Positions 57,513 through 64,000 of a stretch of 64,000 nucleotides of DNA are shown piece after piece. The stretch is from Cellulomonas sp. (GTDB taxonomy: Bacteria; Actinomycetota; Actinomycetes; Actinomycetales; Cellulomonadaceae), in contig NZ_JADGMY010000023.1 in the NCBI RefSeq assembly GCF_015234515.1, forward strand, positions 1 through 64,000, read 5' to 3'. The translations under genes were made by a program, and so were the position numbers. Every line of letters starts with the position of its first letter. Positions within the stretch are counted from its first letter, which is position 1. Under the pieces are notes generated by a model that was given only the letters and a program-made list of their open reading frames with translations, ran no database searches and was not told the origin of the DNA.

Positions 57513-58409
57513 TCAGGACATCGGGTAGGCGACGTAGGCCAGCCGGCGGCTGTCCGAGGCCCAGCTCGGGACGTTGATCGTCCCCTGGCCCCCGAAGAGC
57601 ACGACCAGGTCCCGCACGGTCCCCGGCGCGCCGTCGGCGTCGTAGGGCTCGAGGAGACGCAGGACGACGTCGAGGTCGGCCGGGTGCCCGAGCGTCCCCC
57701 GCGGGAAGCTGATGTAGGCGAGCCGGCTCCCGTCCGGGGAGACGTGCGGGAACCAGTTGACCCGCTCGTCGAACGTGAGCTGCTCGACCGACGAGCCGTC
57801 CGTGCGCATCCGGAACAGCTGCGCGTGGCCCGGCTCGGTCCGTGCCCGCTCGGAGTTGAACAGGACCCACCGACCGTCAGGGCTGAACTCGGCGCCGTCG
57901 TCGGGGAACTCGTCGTCGGTGAGCTGGACGTCCGGGCCGCCCGCGGCCGGGATGGTCCAGACGTTCGTCGTGGCGGTGCCGTCGGCGTGCTGGACCAGGC
58001 CGATGTAGGCGAGCGTCGCACCGTCGGGCGAGATGCCGTGCAGGTAGTGGCGGAACGCCCCGCGGTCGTTGGAGACGCGCCGCGGCGCGCCGCCACCCTC
58101 GAACGGCACCGCGTACAGGTGGCCGTCCTCGGCCGACACGTAGACCGTCGCGCCGTCGGGGCTGAGCACGTGGTCGTTGTTGATCTCCGGCACGTCACCG
58201 AGCGGCACCTCCTCCAGCTCCCCGCCGTCGGCCGGCAGCCGGAACAGCCGCCCGCCGCCGTTGACGACGAGCCACCGCCCGTCCGGCGACCAGTTGGGCG
58301 CCTCGAACAGCAGGCTCGAGGACTCGTGCACCAGCCGGTCCTCCCCGGTGACGACGTCGATCACGTGCAGCTCGGCTCGCTGGCCGGCGCGCAGGGCGCG
58401 AGGGGGCAT
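57513..58409 (-). CDS. TolB/PD40-like beta-propeller protein
   Basis: 298 residues from ATG 58409 with ccggagacgacc. No signal peptide. PD40-type repeats: APNWSPDGRWLVVNGGGRLF, DHVLSPDGATVYVSAEDGHLY, HGISPDGATLAYIGLVQ, AEFSPDGRWVLFNSERA, FPHVSPDGSRLAYISFP. About six blades, cytoplasmic. Similar stand-alone propellers accompany sugar or glycoside operons and the distantly related oligogalacturonate lyase; whether this one is catalytic cannot be told. Last gene of the operon, 86 bp after GH1, in a gap holding gtgcaggtg repeats. Confidence 0.83.
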   Translation of the reverse strand: MPPRALRAGQRAELHVIDVVTGEDRLVHESSSLLFEAPNWSPDGRWLVVNGGGRLFRLPADGGELEEVPLGDVPEINNDHVLSPDGATVYVSAEDGHLYAVPFEGGGAPRRVSNDRGAFRHYLHGISPDGATLAYIGLVQHADGTATTNVWTIPAAGGPDVQLTDDEFPDDGAEFSPDGRWVLFNSERARTEPGHAQLFRMRTDGSSVEQLTFDERVNWFPHVSPDGSRLAYISFPRGTLGHPADLDVVLRLLEPYDADGAPGTVRDLVVLFGGQGTINVPSWASDSRRLAYVAYPMS

Positions 58410-58494
58410 GGTCGTCTCCGGTTCGGTCGGGCGGGGAGGTGGAGGGTGTCCGGGTCGTGCAGGTGGTGCAGGTGGTGCAGGTGGTGCGGGACGG

Positions 58495-59889
58495 TCAGGC
58501 GTCGCCGGCCGCGCCGCCGAGGAAGCGGGCGAACCACTTGCCGCTGCGCTTCACGGTCCGCTTCTGGGTCTCGTAGTCGACGTGGACGAGCCCGAACCGC
58601 CGTGAGTAGCCCCAGGCCCACTCGAAGTTGTCCATGGACGTCCAGGCGAAGTAGCCCTTGAGGGGCAGCCCCTGCTGCAGCGCCGCCGAGCACGCGAGGA
58701 CGTGCTGCTCGAGGTAGCGCCGCCGCCCCTCGTCCTCGATCTCGCCGTCGACGACCTCGTCGGGGTACGCCGAGCCGTTCTCCGTGATGTACAGCGGCAG
58801 CTCGGGCCGGCGACGGTGCGCCATCTCGAGCACGTCGACCATGCCCTCGGGGTGGATCGGCCAGCCCATCTGCGTGCGCGGCGCACCGGTGTCGACCATC
58901 TGCACGCTCTCGCTGCCGGGCCACGCGAGGCCCGCGGCGGCCCCGGGGAGCGCGACGCCGAGCGGCGGGGCCGCGACGACGTGGCGGCTGTAGTAGTTGA
59001 TGCCGAGGAAGTCGATCGGCGCCGCGATGAGCTCGGCGTCGGCCTCGTTCTGCGCGAACCACTCGGTCTCGCCGAGGTCCTCGAGCACGTCCGCCGGGTA
59101 CCCGTCCCCCAGCAGGGGCTCGAGGAAGAAGCGGTTCTGCAGGCCGTCGACCCGGCGTGCCGCGTCCTGGTCGGCCGCGCTCTCGCTCGCCGCGCGCACC
59201 GAGTACAGGTTGAGCACGACACCGGCCGTCGCCTCCGGGCGCGCGGCCCGGATCGCCTGCATCCCGAGCCCGTGACCGAGCAGCAGGTGGTGGGCCGCGC
59301 GGGCCGCCTGCGACCCGACCCGCCGGCCCGGCGCGTGCACGCCGCCGGCGTACCCGAGGAAGGCCGAGCACCACGGCTCGTTGAGCGTCGCCCAGTGGTC
59401 GATGACGTCGCCCAGCTCGTCGACCACGAGGCTCGCGTACTCGCCGAACCGCTGGGCGGTGTCGCGCTCGAGCCAGCCGCCGCGGTCCTCGAGCGCCTGC
59501 GGCAGGTCCCAGTGGTAGAGCGTGACCCACGGGGTGATGCCGCGCTCGAGCAGCGCCTCGCTGAGCTCGCGGTAGAACCGCAGGCCGGCGGGGTTGGCCG
59601 GGCCCGTGCCGTCCGCCTGGATGCGCGGCCACGCGATCGAGAACCGGTAGGCGTTCGTGCCGAGGTCCGCCAGCATCGCGACGTCCTCACGGAAGCGCCG
59701 GTAGTGGTCGTCGGCCAGGTCCCCGGTCCGCCCGTCGGCGATCGCCCCGGGCACCCGGCTGAAGGTGTCCCAGATGCTCGGCCCCCGCCCGTCGACGTCG
59801 GTCGCCCCCTCGACCTGGTAGGAGGCGGTGGCGGTGCCCCAGGCGAAGTCCTGGGGGAAGCGGCTGCGGTCGGCGGTCACGGTGGTCAC
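58495..59889 (-). CDS. GH1 beta-glucosidase
   Basis: 464 residues from GTG 59889 with gcgaaggacg upstream. Complete GH1 barrel: FPQDFAWGTATASYQVEGA at the start, acid/base Glu in HWATLNEPWCSAFLGYAGG, nucleophile Glu in LPLYITENGSAYPDE, aglycone and sugar contacts in TSMDNFEWAWGYSRRFGLVHVDY. No signal peptide, so it hydrolyses imported beta-glucosides in the cytoplasm. It sits among VOC, tautomerase and aldo-keto reductase genes, suggesting its substrates carry an aglycone that is further processed (inference), not simple cellobiose. Confidence 0.95.
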   Translation of the reverse strand: MTTVTADRSRFPQDFAWGTATASYQVEGATDVDGRGPSIWDTFSRVPGAIADGRTGDLADDHYRRFREDVAMLADLGTNAYRFSIAWPRIQADGTGPANPAGLRFYRELSEALLERGITPWVTLYHWDLPQALEDRGGWLERDTAQRFGEYASLVVDELGDVIDHWATLNEPWCSAFLGYAGGVHAPGRRVGSQAARAAHHLLLGHGLGMQAIRAARPEATAGVVLNLYSVRAASESAADQDAARRVDGLQNRFFLEPLLGDGYPADVLEDLGETEWFAQNEADAELIAAPIDFLGINYYSRHVVAAPPLGVALPGAAAGLAWPGSESVQMVDTGAPRTQMGWPIHPEGMVDVLEMAHRRRPELPLYITENGSAYPDEVVDGEIEDEGRRRYLEQHVLACSAALQQGLPLKGYFAWTSMDNFEWAWGYSRRFGLVHVDYETQKRTVKRSGKWFARFLGGAAGDA

Positions 59890-59930
59890 ACGTCCTTCGC
59901 TTGCGGTGGGTGGTCTGTGCGCCTGGGTGG

Positions 59931-60395
59931 TCAGGCGTGCGGCTTGATGTTGAGGTTGACGCCGAGCACGTCCTCGGTGTCGACGATGGTCCAGCTGCCG
60001 TCGTCGTAGACGCCGACGGTCCGCAGGGCGTGACCCGTGGCCTCCAGCTCGCCGACGACGGCGTCGCGCGCCTCGCCGACCTGGAAGCCCAGGTGGTGCA
60101 CGCCGTTGCCGTGCCGGTCGAGGAACTCCCGGAACGTCGACGGGTTCGCGTCGGGCTCGTGGAGCTCGATGACGAAGCCCCGCTCCGGGCAGTCGAGGAC
60201 GGCCAGCTTGAGCCCGTAGGCCGCGGTCTGGCCGCGGTAGGTCTCGTTCGGGTTTGGCGTCGGGCCGGTCTCGCGGACCTCCGGCCGGGGCAGGTCGAGC
60301 AGCTCGCACCAGGCGTCGAGCGCCGCCTCGATGTCCTCGACGACGACAGCGACCTGGATGAACCCCGTCAAGGGCACCGGGTGGCGCACGCTCAC
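59931..60395 (-). CDS. VOC-family protein (methylmalonyl-CoA epimerase-like)
   Basis: 154 residues from GTG 60395, overlapping the tautomerase stop. Two beta-alpha-beta modules: FIQVAVVVEDIEAALDAWCELLDLPRPEV and NGVHHLGFQVGEARDAVVGELEATGH, with metal-ligand candidates in GFVIELHEPDANPS and GVHHLGF. The resemblance is to epimerase/dioxygenase-type VOC proteins. In this operon it may act on a sugar or aromatic intermediate. Confidence 0.83.
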   Translation of the reverse strand: MSVRHPVPLTGFIQVAVVVEDIEAALDAWCELLDLPRPEVRETGPTPNPNETYRGQTAAYGLKLAVLDCPERGFVIELHEPDANPSTFREFLDRHGNGVHHLGFQVGEARDAVVGELEATGHALRTVGVYDDGSWTIVDTEDVLGVNLNIKPHA

Positions 60396-60754
60396 GCCTC
60401 CTTGGCGGGCGCGAGCCAGTCGCCGTCGCCGTTCTCGGTGATCGCGATGAGGACGTGGTCGCGCGGGATGCCGAGGGCCGCGAGGCGGTCGACCACGAGC
60501 GCGGCGCCGCGCTGCTTCGCCTCGGGGGTGTACCCGTTGTACGCGAGGATCTGGATGATGACGACGTCGCTCCGATCGGCGTCGGGGTACGTCCGGCTGA
60601 AGAACAGGTCGCCCGGCGCATGCAGCCGGAAGACGTGGAACAGGTCGTCCGCCGGCATCCCCCAGCCCTCGACGAGGGCGCTGTGGATGGCCTCGCTCAT
60701 CGCGGGGCGCAGGTCGGCATGGTGGTCGTGCAGGTCGACACGGACGAGCGGCAT
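60392..60754 (-). CDS. Tautomerase-family protein (Tautomerase_2)
   Basis: 120 residues from ATG 60754. After Met removal the N-terminal residue is the catalytic proline (MPLVRVDLHDHHADLRPAMS). EAIHSALVEGWGMPADDLFHVF and ILAYNGYTPEAKQRGAALVVDRLAALGIPRDHVLIAITENGDGDW match the 4-oxalocrotonate tautomerase-related group. The enzyme would convert enol/keto forms of a carbonyl compound, consistent with handling an aglycone or an oxidised sugar. It is 37 bp after the aldo-keto reductase gene. Confidence 0.88.
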   Translation of the reverse strand: MPLVRVDLHDHHADLRPAMSEAIHSALVEGWGMPADDLFHVFRLHAPGDLFFSRTYPDADRSDVVIIQILAYNGYTPEAKQRGAALVVDRLAALGIPRDHVLIAITENGDGDWLAPAKEA

Positions 60755-60791
60755 GGCTTTCCTCGGTCTCTTCGGTGGTCGGAACGTCGGC

Positions 60792-61754
60792 TCAGGCGTT
60801 GCTGGGGTCGTCGGCGTCGAGCCAGTTCTCGGGAGAGGGCACGAGCTCCTCCACCCGAGCCCAGAACTCCTCGGGCAGGTCGGCCGACGCCGCCGCGAGC
60901 GTGGAGGCGATCCGGTGGCGCTTGCTGATCCCGACGATGGTGGTCGCCACGCGCGGGTCACGCGTGGAGAACCGGATGGCCGCCGTCGCGAGGTCGGTGC
61001 CGAACTCCCGGCACAGGTCCCGCAGCGCGGCGACGGCGGCGAGCGTCGCGGGGCGTGCCGGCCGGTACCCGTAGGTGGTGTTCGTGCCCGTCGGGTCGGC
61101 GAGGATGCCGCCCCCGAGCACCGCGGCGTTGACCACGGCCATGCCGCGCTCCTGCGCGCGGGCGATGAGGTCCCCCGCGCTGCGGTCCACGAGCGTCCAA
61201 CGGTTGTGCACGAGGAGCACCTCGAACACGCCCAGCTCGACGTAGCGGGCCATCTGCCGCACGTCGCCGCCGGCGAGCCCGATGTGCCCGACCTCGCCGC
61301 GCTCGCGCGCCGTCACGAGCGCGTGCACCGCGCCGCCCGGCGCCGTCATGGCGTCGAAGTCGTGGAACTCCGGGTCGTGCAGGTGCACGAGCGGCAGCGG
61401 GTCGATGCCGAGCCGCTCGCGGCTCTCGGCGAGCGAGGCGCGCACGCGGTCCCCGCTGTAGTCCGAGCCGCGCGGGTCCACCTTGGTGATGACGACGACG
61501 TCGTCGGGCAGGCCGCCGTACTCGGCGATCGCGCGCCCGATCCGCTCCTCGCTGCGACCGCCCGAGTAACCGTTGGACGTGTCGATGGTGCGGATGGGGC
61601 TGTCGAGGACCGCCGCCACCAGGTCGACGGCGTCCCGCTCGGCCACCTCGTAGCCGAAGTTCTCGGGCATGCTGCCGAGCGGGCCGCCCCCGAGCGTGAC
61701 GTGGCTGACCGTCAGCCCGGTCGAGCCCAGCGGGTTCATGACCGGGGCGCTCAC
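60792..61754 (-). CDS. Aldo-keto reductase
   Basis: 320 residues from GTG 61754, overlapping the upstream VOC stop. AKR barrel: LGSTGLTVSHVTLGGGPLGS, catalytic Asp/Tyr in IRTIDTSNGYSGGRSEERIG, Lys in VVVITKVDPRG and His in PLVHLHDPEFHDFDAM. The C-terminal cofactor region is DPRVATTIVGISKRHRIAS. It resembles the L-fucose/pyridoxal dehydrogenase-type AKRs, which oxidise sugars or aldehydes with NAD(P). It could oxidise the sugar released by GH1 or modify the aglycone. Confidence 0.9.
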   Translation of the reverse strand: MSAPVMNPLGSTGLTVSHVTLGGGPLGSMPENFGYEVAERDAVDLVAAVLDSPIRTIDTSNGYSGGRSEERIGRAIAEYGGLPDDVVVITKVDPRGSDYSGDRVRASLAESRERLGIDPLPLVHLHDPEFHDFDAMTAPGGAVHALVTARERGEVGHIGLAGGDVRQMARYVELGVFEVLLVHNRWTLVDRSAGDLIARAQERGMAVVNAAVLGGGILADPTGTNTTYGYRPARPATLAAVAALRDLCREFGTDLATAAIRFSTRDPRVATTIVGISKRHRIASTLAAASADLPEEFWARVEELVPSPENWLDADDPSNA

Positions 61755-62530
61755 GCCTGCACCACCCCGTGGACGAGGCCGTCGGGGTCGGCGACGAGCG
61801 CGGTGCCGAAGGCGGTGCCGACGGGCGTGGCGCCCACGGGGGCGGCGTCGCCGTCGAGCACGACGGCGGCGAAGCCCGGGCCGCCGAGCTGCGGCTCGCG
61901 CGTCGTCTTCTCACCGCGCTCGAACGTGAAGATCTCGAGCGAGCTGTCGCCGTCGCGCAGGAAGGCGATCTCGAAGCCCCGGGAGTCACCCGGCTGGTGG
62001 ATCCCGGCCATGAGACGGTACCCGAGCGCGCCGTAGTACTCCTGGGTGACGCCGAGGTCGGCGACCGTCTCCCCGACGTGGTCGAAGCGCGGGCGCGACG
62101 GCGTGCCGAGAGCCCAGTCGGCGTCGACCAGCTCGCGGTCGTAGACCTCGTGGTACTGCAGCGGGCCCTCGACCAGCTCGACCATCGTGCCGTCGGGGTC
62201 GTAGAAGAAGGTGAGCCGGACGTCGCCCTCGGCGTTCAGCGGCTCGAGGTGGAACGGCACGTCCGCCTCGCGGAGCGCGGCGGCGCGGGCGTCGATGTCG
62301 GCGACCTTGAAGCCGATGTGGCGGAACCCGCGCTGCAGGTCGTCCGACACGAAGGTCGACTCCTCGGCGCGCGCGGGGTCGAGCCGCTCGAGGCGCAGCG
62401 TCGCGGTGACGGCGTCGAGGACGGCCGCCTCGTCGGACTGCTCGAGCACCTCGACGCCCAGGTGGCGCCTGTAGAAGTCCACCGAGCGGCGGACGTCGGT
62501 GACGTTGATCAGGATGGATCGGATGGCCAC
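61751..62530 (-). CDS. Two-domain VOC protein (extradiol-dioxygenase-like)
   Basis: 259 residues from ATG 62530. Two tandem VOC units: SILINVTDVRRSVDFYRRHLGVEV to DGTMVELVEGPLQYHEV (1-135) and RFDHVGETVADLGVTQEYYGALGYR to the end (about 145-259). His/Glu ligand candidates are in GFRHIGFKV and GTMVELVEG. The arrangement recalls type-I extradiol dioxygenases, although the second unit lacks an obvious full metal triad. First gene of the operon, directly behind the AT-rich ROK operator. Confidence 0.83.
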   Translation of the reverse strand: MAIRSILINVTDVRRSVDFYRRHLGVEVLEQSDEAAVLDAVTATLRLERLDPARAEESTFVSDDLQRGFRHIGFKVADIDARAAALREADVPFHLEPLNAEGDVRLTFFYDPDGTMVELVEGPLQYHEVYDRELVDADWALGTPSRPRFDHVGETVADLGVTQEYYGALGYRLMAGIHQPGDSRGFEIAFLRDGDSSLEIFTFERGEKTTREPQLGGPGFAAVVLDGDAAPVGATPVGTAFGTALVADPDGLVHGVVQA

Positions 62531-62586
62531 GGCGTGGTCCTCTCTGACACGGCCGCGCGACGTCGCGCGGCGATTACTAACGATAC

Positions 62587-62602
62587 TTAATTTAGATATT
62601 AA
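62587..62602. promoter_or_regulatory. AT-rich ROK-type operator
   Basis: TTAATTTAGATATTAA is an inverted repeat (TTAAT/ATTAA) in the most AT-rich stretch of the window, in the gap between the ROK gene stop and the operon start at 62530. ROK repressors typically bind such AT-rich palindromes. Confidence 0.6.
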
Positions 62603-62639
62603 TGACGACGGTGGTGGTGCCGTGCGACACGGGGCGGTG

Positions 62640-63872
62640 CTAGGAGCGGGCCGGTTCCCGGCGTACGCGGGCGTGCGGCATGAGCACGTGCTGGAGCGCC
62701 AGGGTCGCCGCCCCGGAGGCGGCGGCGTCGGCCCCGGGCGTGGACAGCTCGACCGTCACCGGGTGGATCGCGCGGGTGCGGGCGACCTGCGCGACGCGCT
62801 CCCGGATGTGGCGGACGTAGATGGCGCCGGCGTCGACGAACCCTGGTCCGGCGAGGTAGAGCAGGTCGAGGTCGAGCAGGTTGACGACGGACAGCACTGC
62901 CGCCGCGACGTAGCGCGCCGAGTCCTCGACGAGCTCACGCGGGCGCTCACGTCCCTCCGCGGCCGCGCGCGCGACGGCGTCGAAGTCCTGCCGGACGTGC
63001 GCCTCGTCCCCGGACAGACCGAGCTCGGCGGCGAGCCCCGGGGACGCGAGCGCGCGCCGCACGACCGCGCGGGGGGCGGCGAGCATCTCCAGGCAGCCGC
63101 GGGACCCGCACCAGCACTCGGGCCCGTCGATGTCGACGACCATGTGCCCGAGCTCCCCCACGTTCGAGGAGGCCCCTCGGCTCACGCCGCCGCCGACCAT
63201 CAGCCCCATCCCGAACCCCAGCGACATGTAGAGCGTCGCGAAGTCCTGCGTCGCCGGGATCCGGCCGGTCCAGTACTGCCCGAGGGCGGCGCACGCAGCG
63301 TCGTTGTCCCGGACGACCGGCAGGCCCAACCGCTTCTGCAGCGCCTCCTGGACGGCGAAGGAGTCCCACTCGTCGGTCGTCGCCGACCAGCCGTCGACGC
63401 CGGTCCCGAGGTCCAGGCCCGCGCCCGCCACCCCGACGCCGACGATGTCCTCGACGGGCAGGTCGACCTGGCGGAAGAGCATCTCGAGCTCGTCGGCGAT
63501 GCGCGGGACCGTGACGCTCGGGGTGGACTGGCCGATCCCCGGGGAGACGAGCTGGCCGACGACGTCGCCCCCGAGGTCCACGACCACGTAGCTGAGGCGG
63601 GCGACGTCGAGCGAGAGGCCCACCGCGTAGCGCGCCCGCGGGTTGAGCTCGAGCAGGCTGCGCCGCTTGCCCCCGGTCGGGTCGCCGTAGCCGGTCTCCA
63701 CGAGAAGCCGGTCGTCGAGGAGCGACTTGACGAACCGGGTGATGGAGGCCGCCGTCAGGCCGGACATCTCCGCGAGCTCGATCCGGCTCACCGTGCCGCT
63801 CGAGCGCACCATGTCGAGGATCGCGCTGCGCGTCCGCGCGGCGGACGGACCCAGCGATCGCACCGCCCTCAT
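62640..63872 (-). CDS. ROK-family transcriptional regulator
   Basis: 410 residues from ATG 63872, overlapping the upstream gene stop by ATGA. N-terminal winged helix (RSAILDMVRSSGTVSRIELA, EMSGLTAASITRFVKSLLDD). The ROK sugar-kinase-like domain follows (IVGVGVAGAGLDLGTGVDG; VVRDNDAACAALGQYWTGR). The zinc motif CWCGSRGCLEM and GELGHMVVDIDGPECWCG are intact. The phosphate-binding DxGxT of true kinases is replaced (VVVDLGGDVVG), so it is a regulator. It probably senses a sugar and controls the downstream GH1 operon. Confidence 0.92.
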   Translation of the reverse strand: MRAVRSLGPSAARTRSAILDMVRSSGTVSRIELAEMSGLTAASITRFVKSLLDDRLLVETGYGDPTGGKRRSLLELNPRARYAVGLSLDVARLSYVVVDLGGDVVGQLVSPGIGQSTPSVTVPRIADELEMLFRQVDLPVEDIVGVGVAGAGLDLGTGVDGWSATTDEWDSFAVQEALQKRLGLPVVRDNDAACAALGQYWTGRIPATQDFATLYMSLGFGMGLMVGGGVSRGASSNVGELGHMVVDIDGPECWCGSRGCLEMLAAPRAVVRRALASPGLAAELGLSGDEAHVRQDFDAVARAAAEGRERPRELVEDSARYVAAAVLSVVNLLDLDLLYLAGPGFVDAGAIYVRHIRERVAQVARTRAIHPVTVELSTPGADAAASGAATLALQHVLMPHARVRREPARS

Positions 63873-64000
63873 GTCGTCTCCCCGAGGACGACGAACGGCG
63901 CCGGCGCCCGGTCCTGCGTCGTCCGGTCCCCCGCCAGCGCGCCGAGCATGCGGTCGCCGAGCATGGCACCGATCTCCACGCCGCGGCGGTTGAGCGCGGT
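63869..64000 (-). CDS. C-terminal end of an unidentified protein (cut by window edge)
   Basis: The last 43 codons are visible (..NRRGVEIGAMLGDRMLGAL, then APFVVLGETT), ending at TGA 63869 within the ATGA overlap with the ROK gene. The ending, with a variable charged linker followed by a hydrophobic strand, is compatible with the C-terminus of a LacI-type regulator, but too little is present to assign it. Co-transcribed with ROK. Confidence 0.5.
   Translation of the reverse strand, partial: TALNRRGVEIGAMLGDRMLGALAGDRTTQDRAPAPFVVLGETT

Noticed and set aside
58458..58490. gtgcaggtg tandem repeat as a regulatory element
   Set aside because: Only three short copies in an 86-bp gap inside an operon; most likely simple-sequence slippage.

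Overview
The window is uniformly very GC-rich, with dense gene packing, many GTG starts and 4-bp ATGA/GTGA overlaps. It carries two secreted AA10 lytic polysaccharide monooxygenases (LPMOs) with CBM2 cellulose-binding modules, plus GH3, GH43 and GH1 glycosidases, LacI and ROK regulators and a LAxTG-type sortase signal. Together these point to a plant-polysaccharide-degrading actinomycete, most like Cellulomonas or a close relative. The taxon is inferred from gene content, not from a marker gene. No rRNA, tRNA or CRISPR array was seen.

Layout. 1-1.9 kb: a lower-GC accessory patch with two unfamiliar membrane-protein genes and the N-terminal stub of a large serine recombinase, bracketed by a 14-bp direct repeat. 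2-10.4 kb: an esterase, an ECF sigma factor coupled to a membrane protein, an LLM flavin monooxygenase with an F420-reductase-like partner, a GNAT protein, a MerR-led group of membrane proteins and a YdjM-type hydrolase. 10.5-14.9 kb: MarR and VOC genes divergent from an ABC exporter across a perfect palindrome, then a block of 34-bp repeats and hairpins next to a duplicated piece of the exporter 3' end, then a hydrolase-like lipoprotein lacking its nucleophile. 15.8-16.2 kb: an SMR transporter preceded by a guanidine-III riboswitch.

16.2-28.7 kb is a carbohydrate-utilisation island. A LacI regulator starts an operon with GH3 and GH43 enzymes. Divergently, a binding-protein-dependent sugar ABC importer is followed, with overlapping genes, by a TIM-barrel isomerase/epimerase, a 3-hydroxyacid dehydrogenase-family enzyme, a DhaK-DhaL kinase and an RpiB-type isomerase. 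The logic is glycoside cleavage, uptake, and entry into central metabolism through a short-chain ketose phosphate. 28.7-36 kb: a Nudix hydrolase, small membrane proteins, a cytosolic trypsin-like protease with a stand-alone copy of its N-terminal domain, and an adaptor-ATPase-permease ABC system facing a small exported peptide and two lipoproteins.

36-42.4 kb: two LPMO genes sharing a LacI-like operator, around a GAF-GGDEF protein and an NHL-repeat thioredoxin. 42.4-48.6 kb: a THUMP-like methyltransferase, TetR, a GAF regulator, a DinB-like protein and a transglutaminase. 48.6-57.2 kb: an ATP-grasp/alpha-E protein, an LAATG-anchored surface protein, two related exported proteins and a vWA lipoprotein. 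57.5-64 kb: a ROK-regulated operon coupling a GH1 beta-glucosidase to two VOC proteins, a tautomerase, an aldo-keto reductase and a beta-propeller protein, which may handle a glycoside together with its aglycone.
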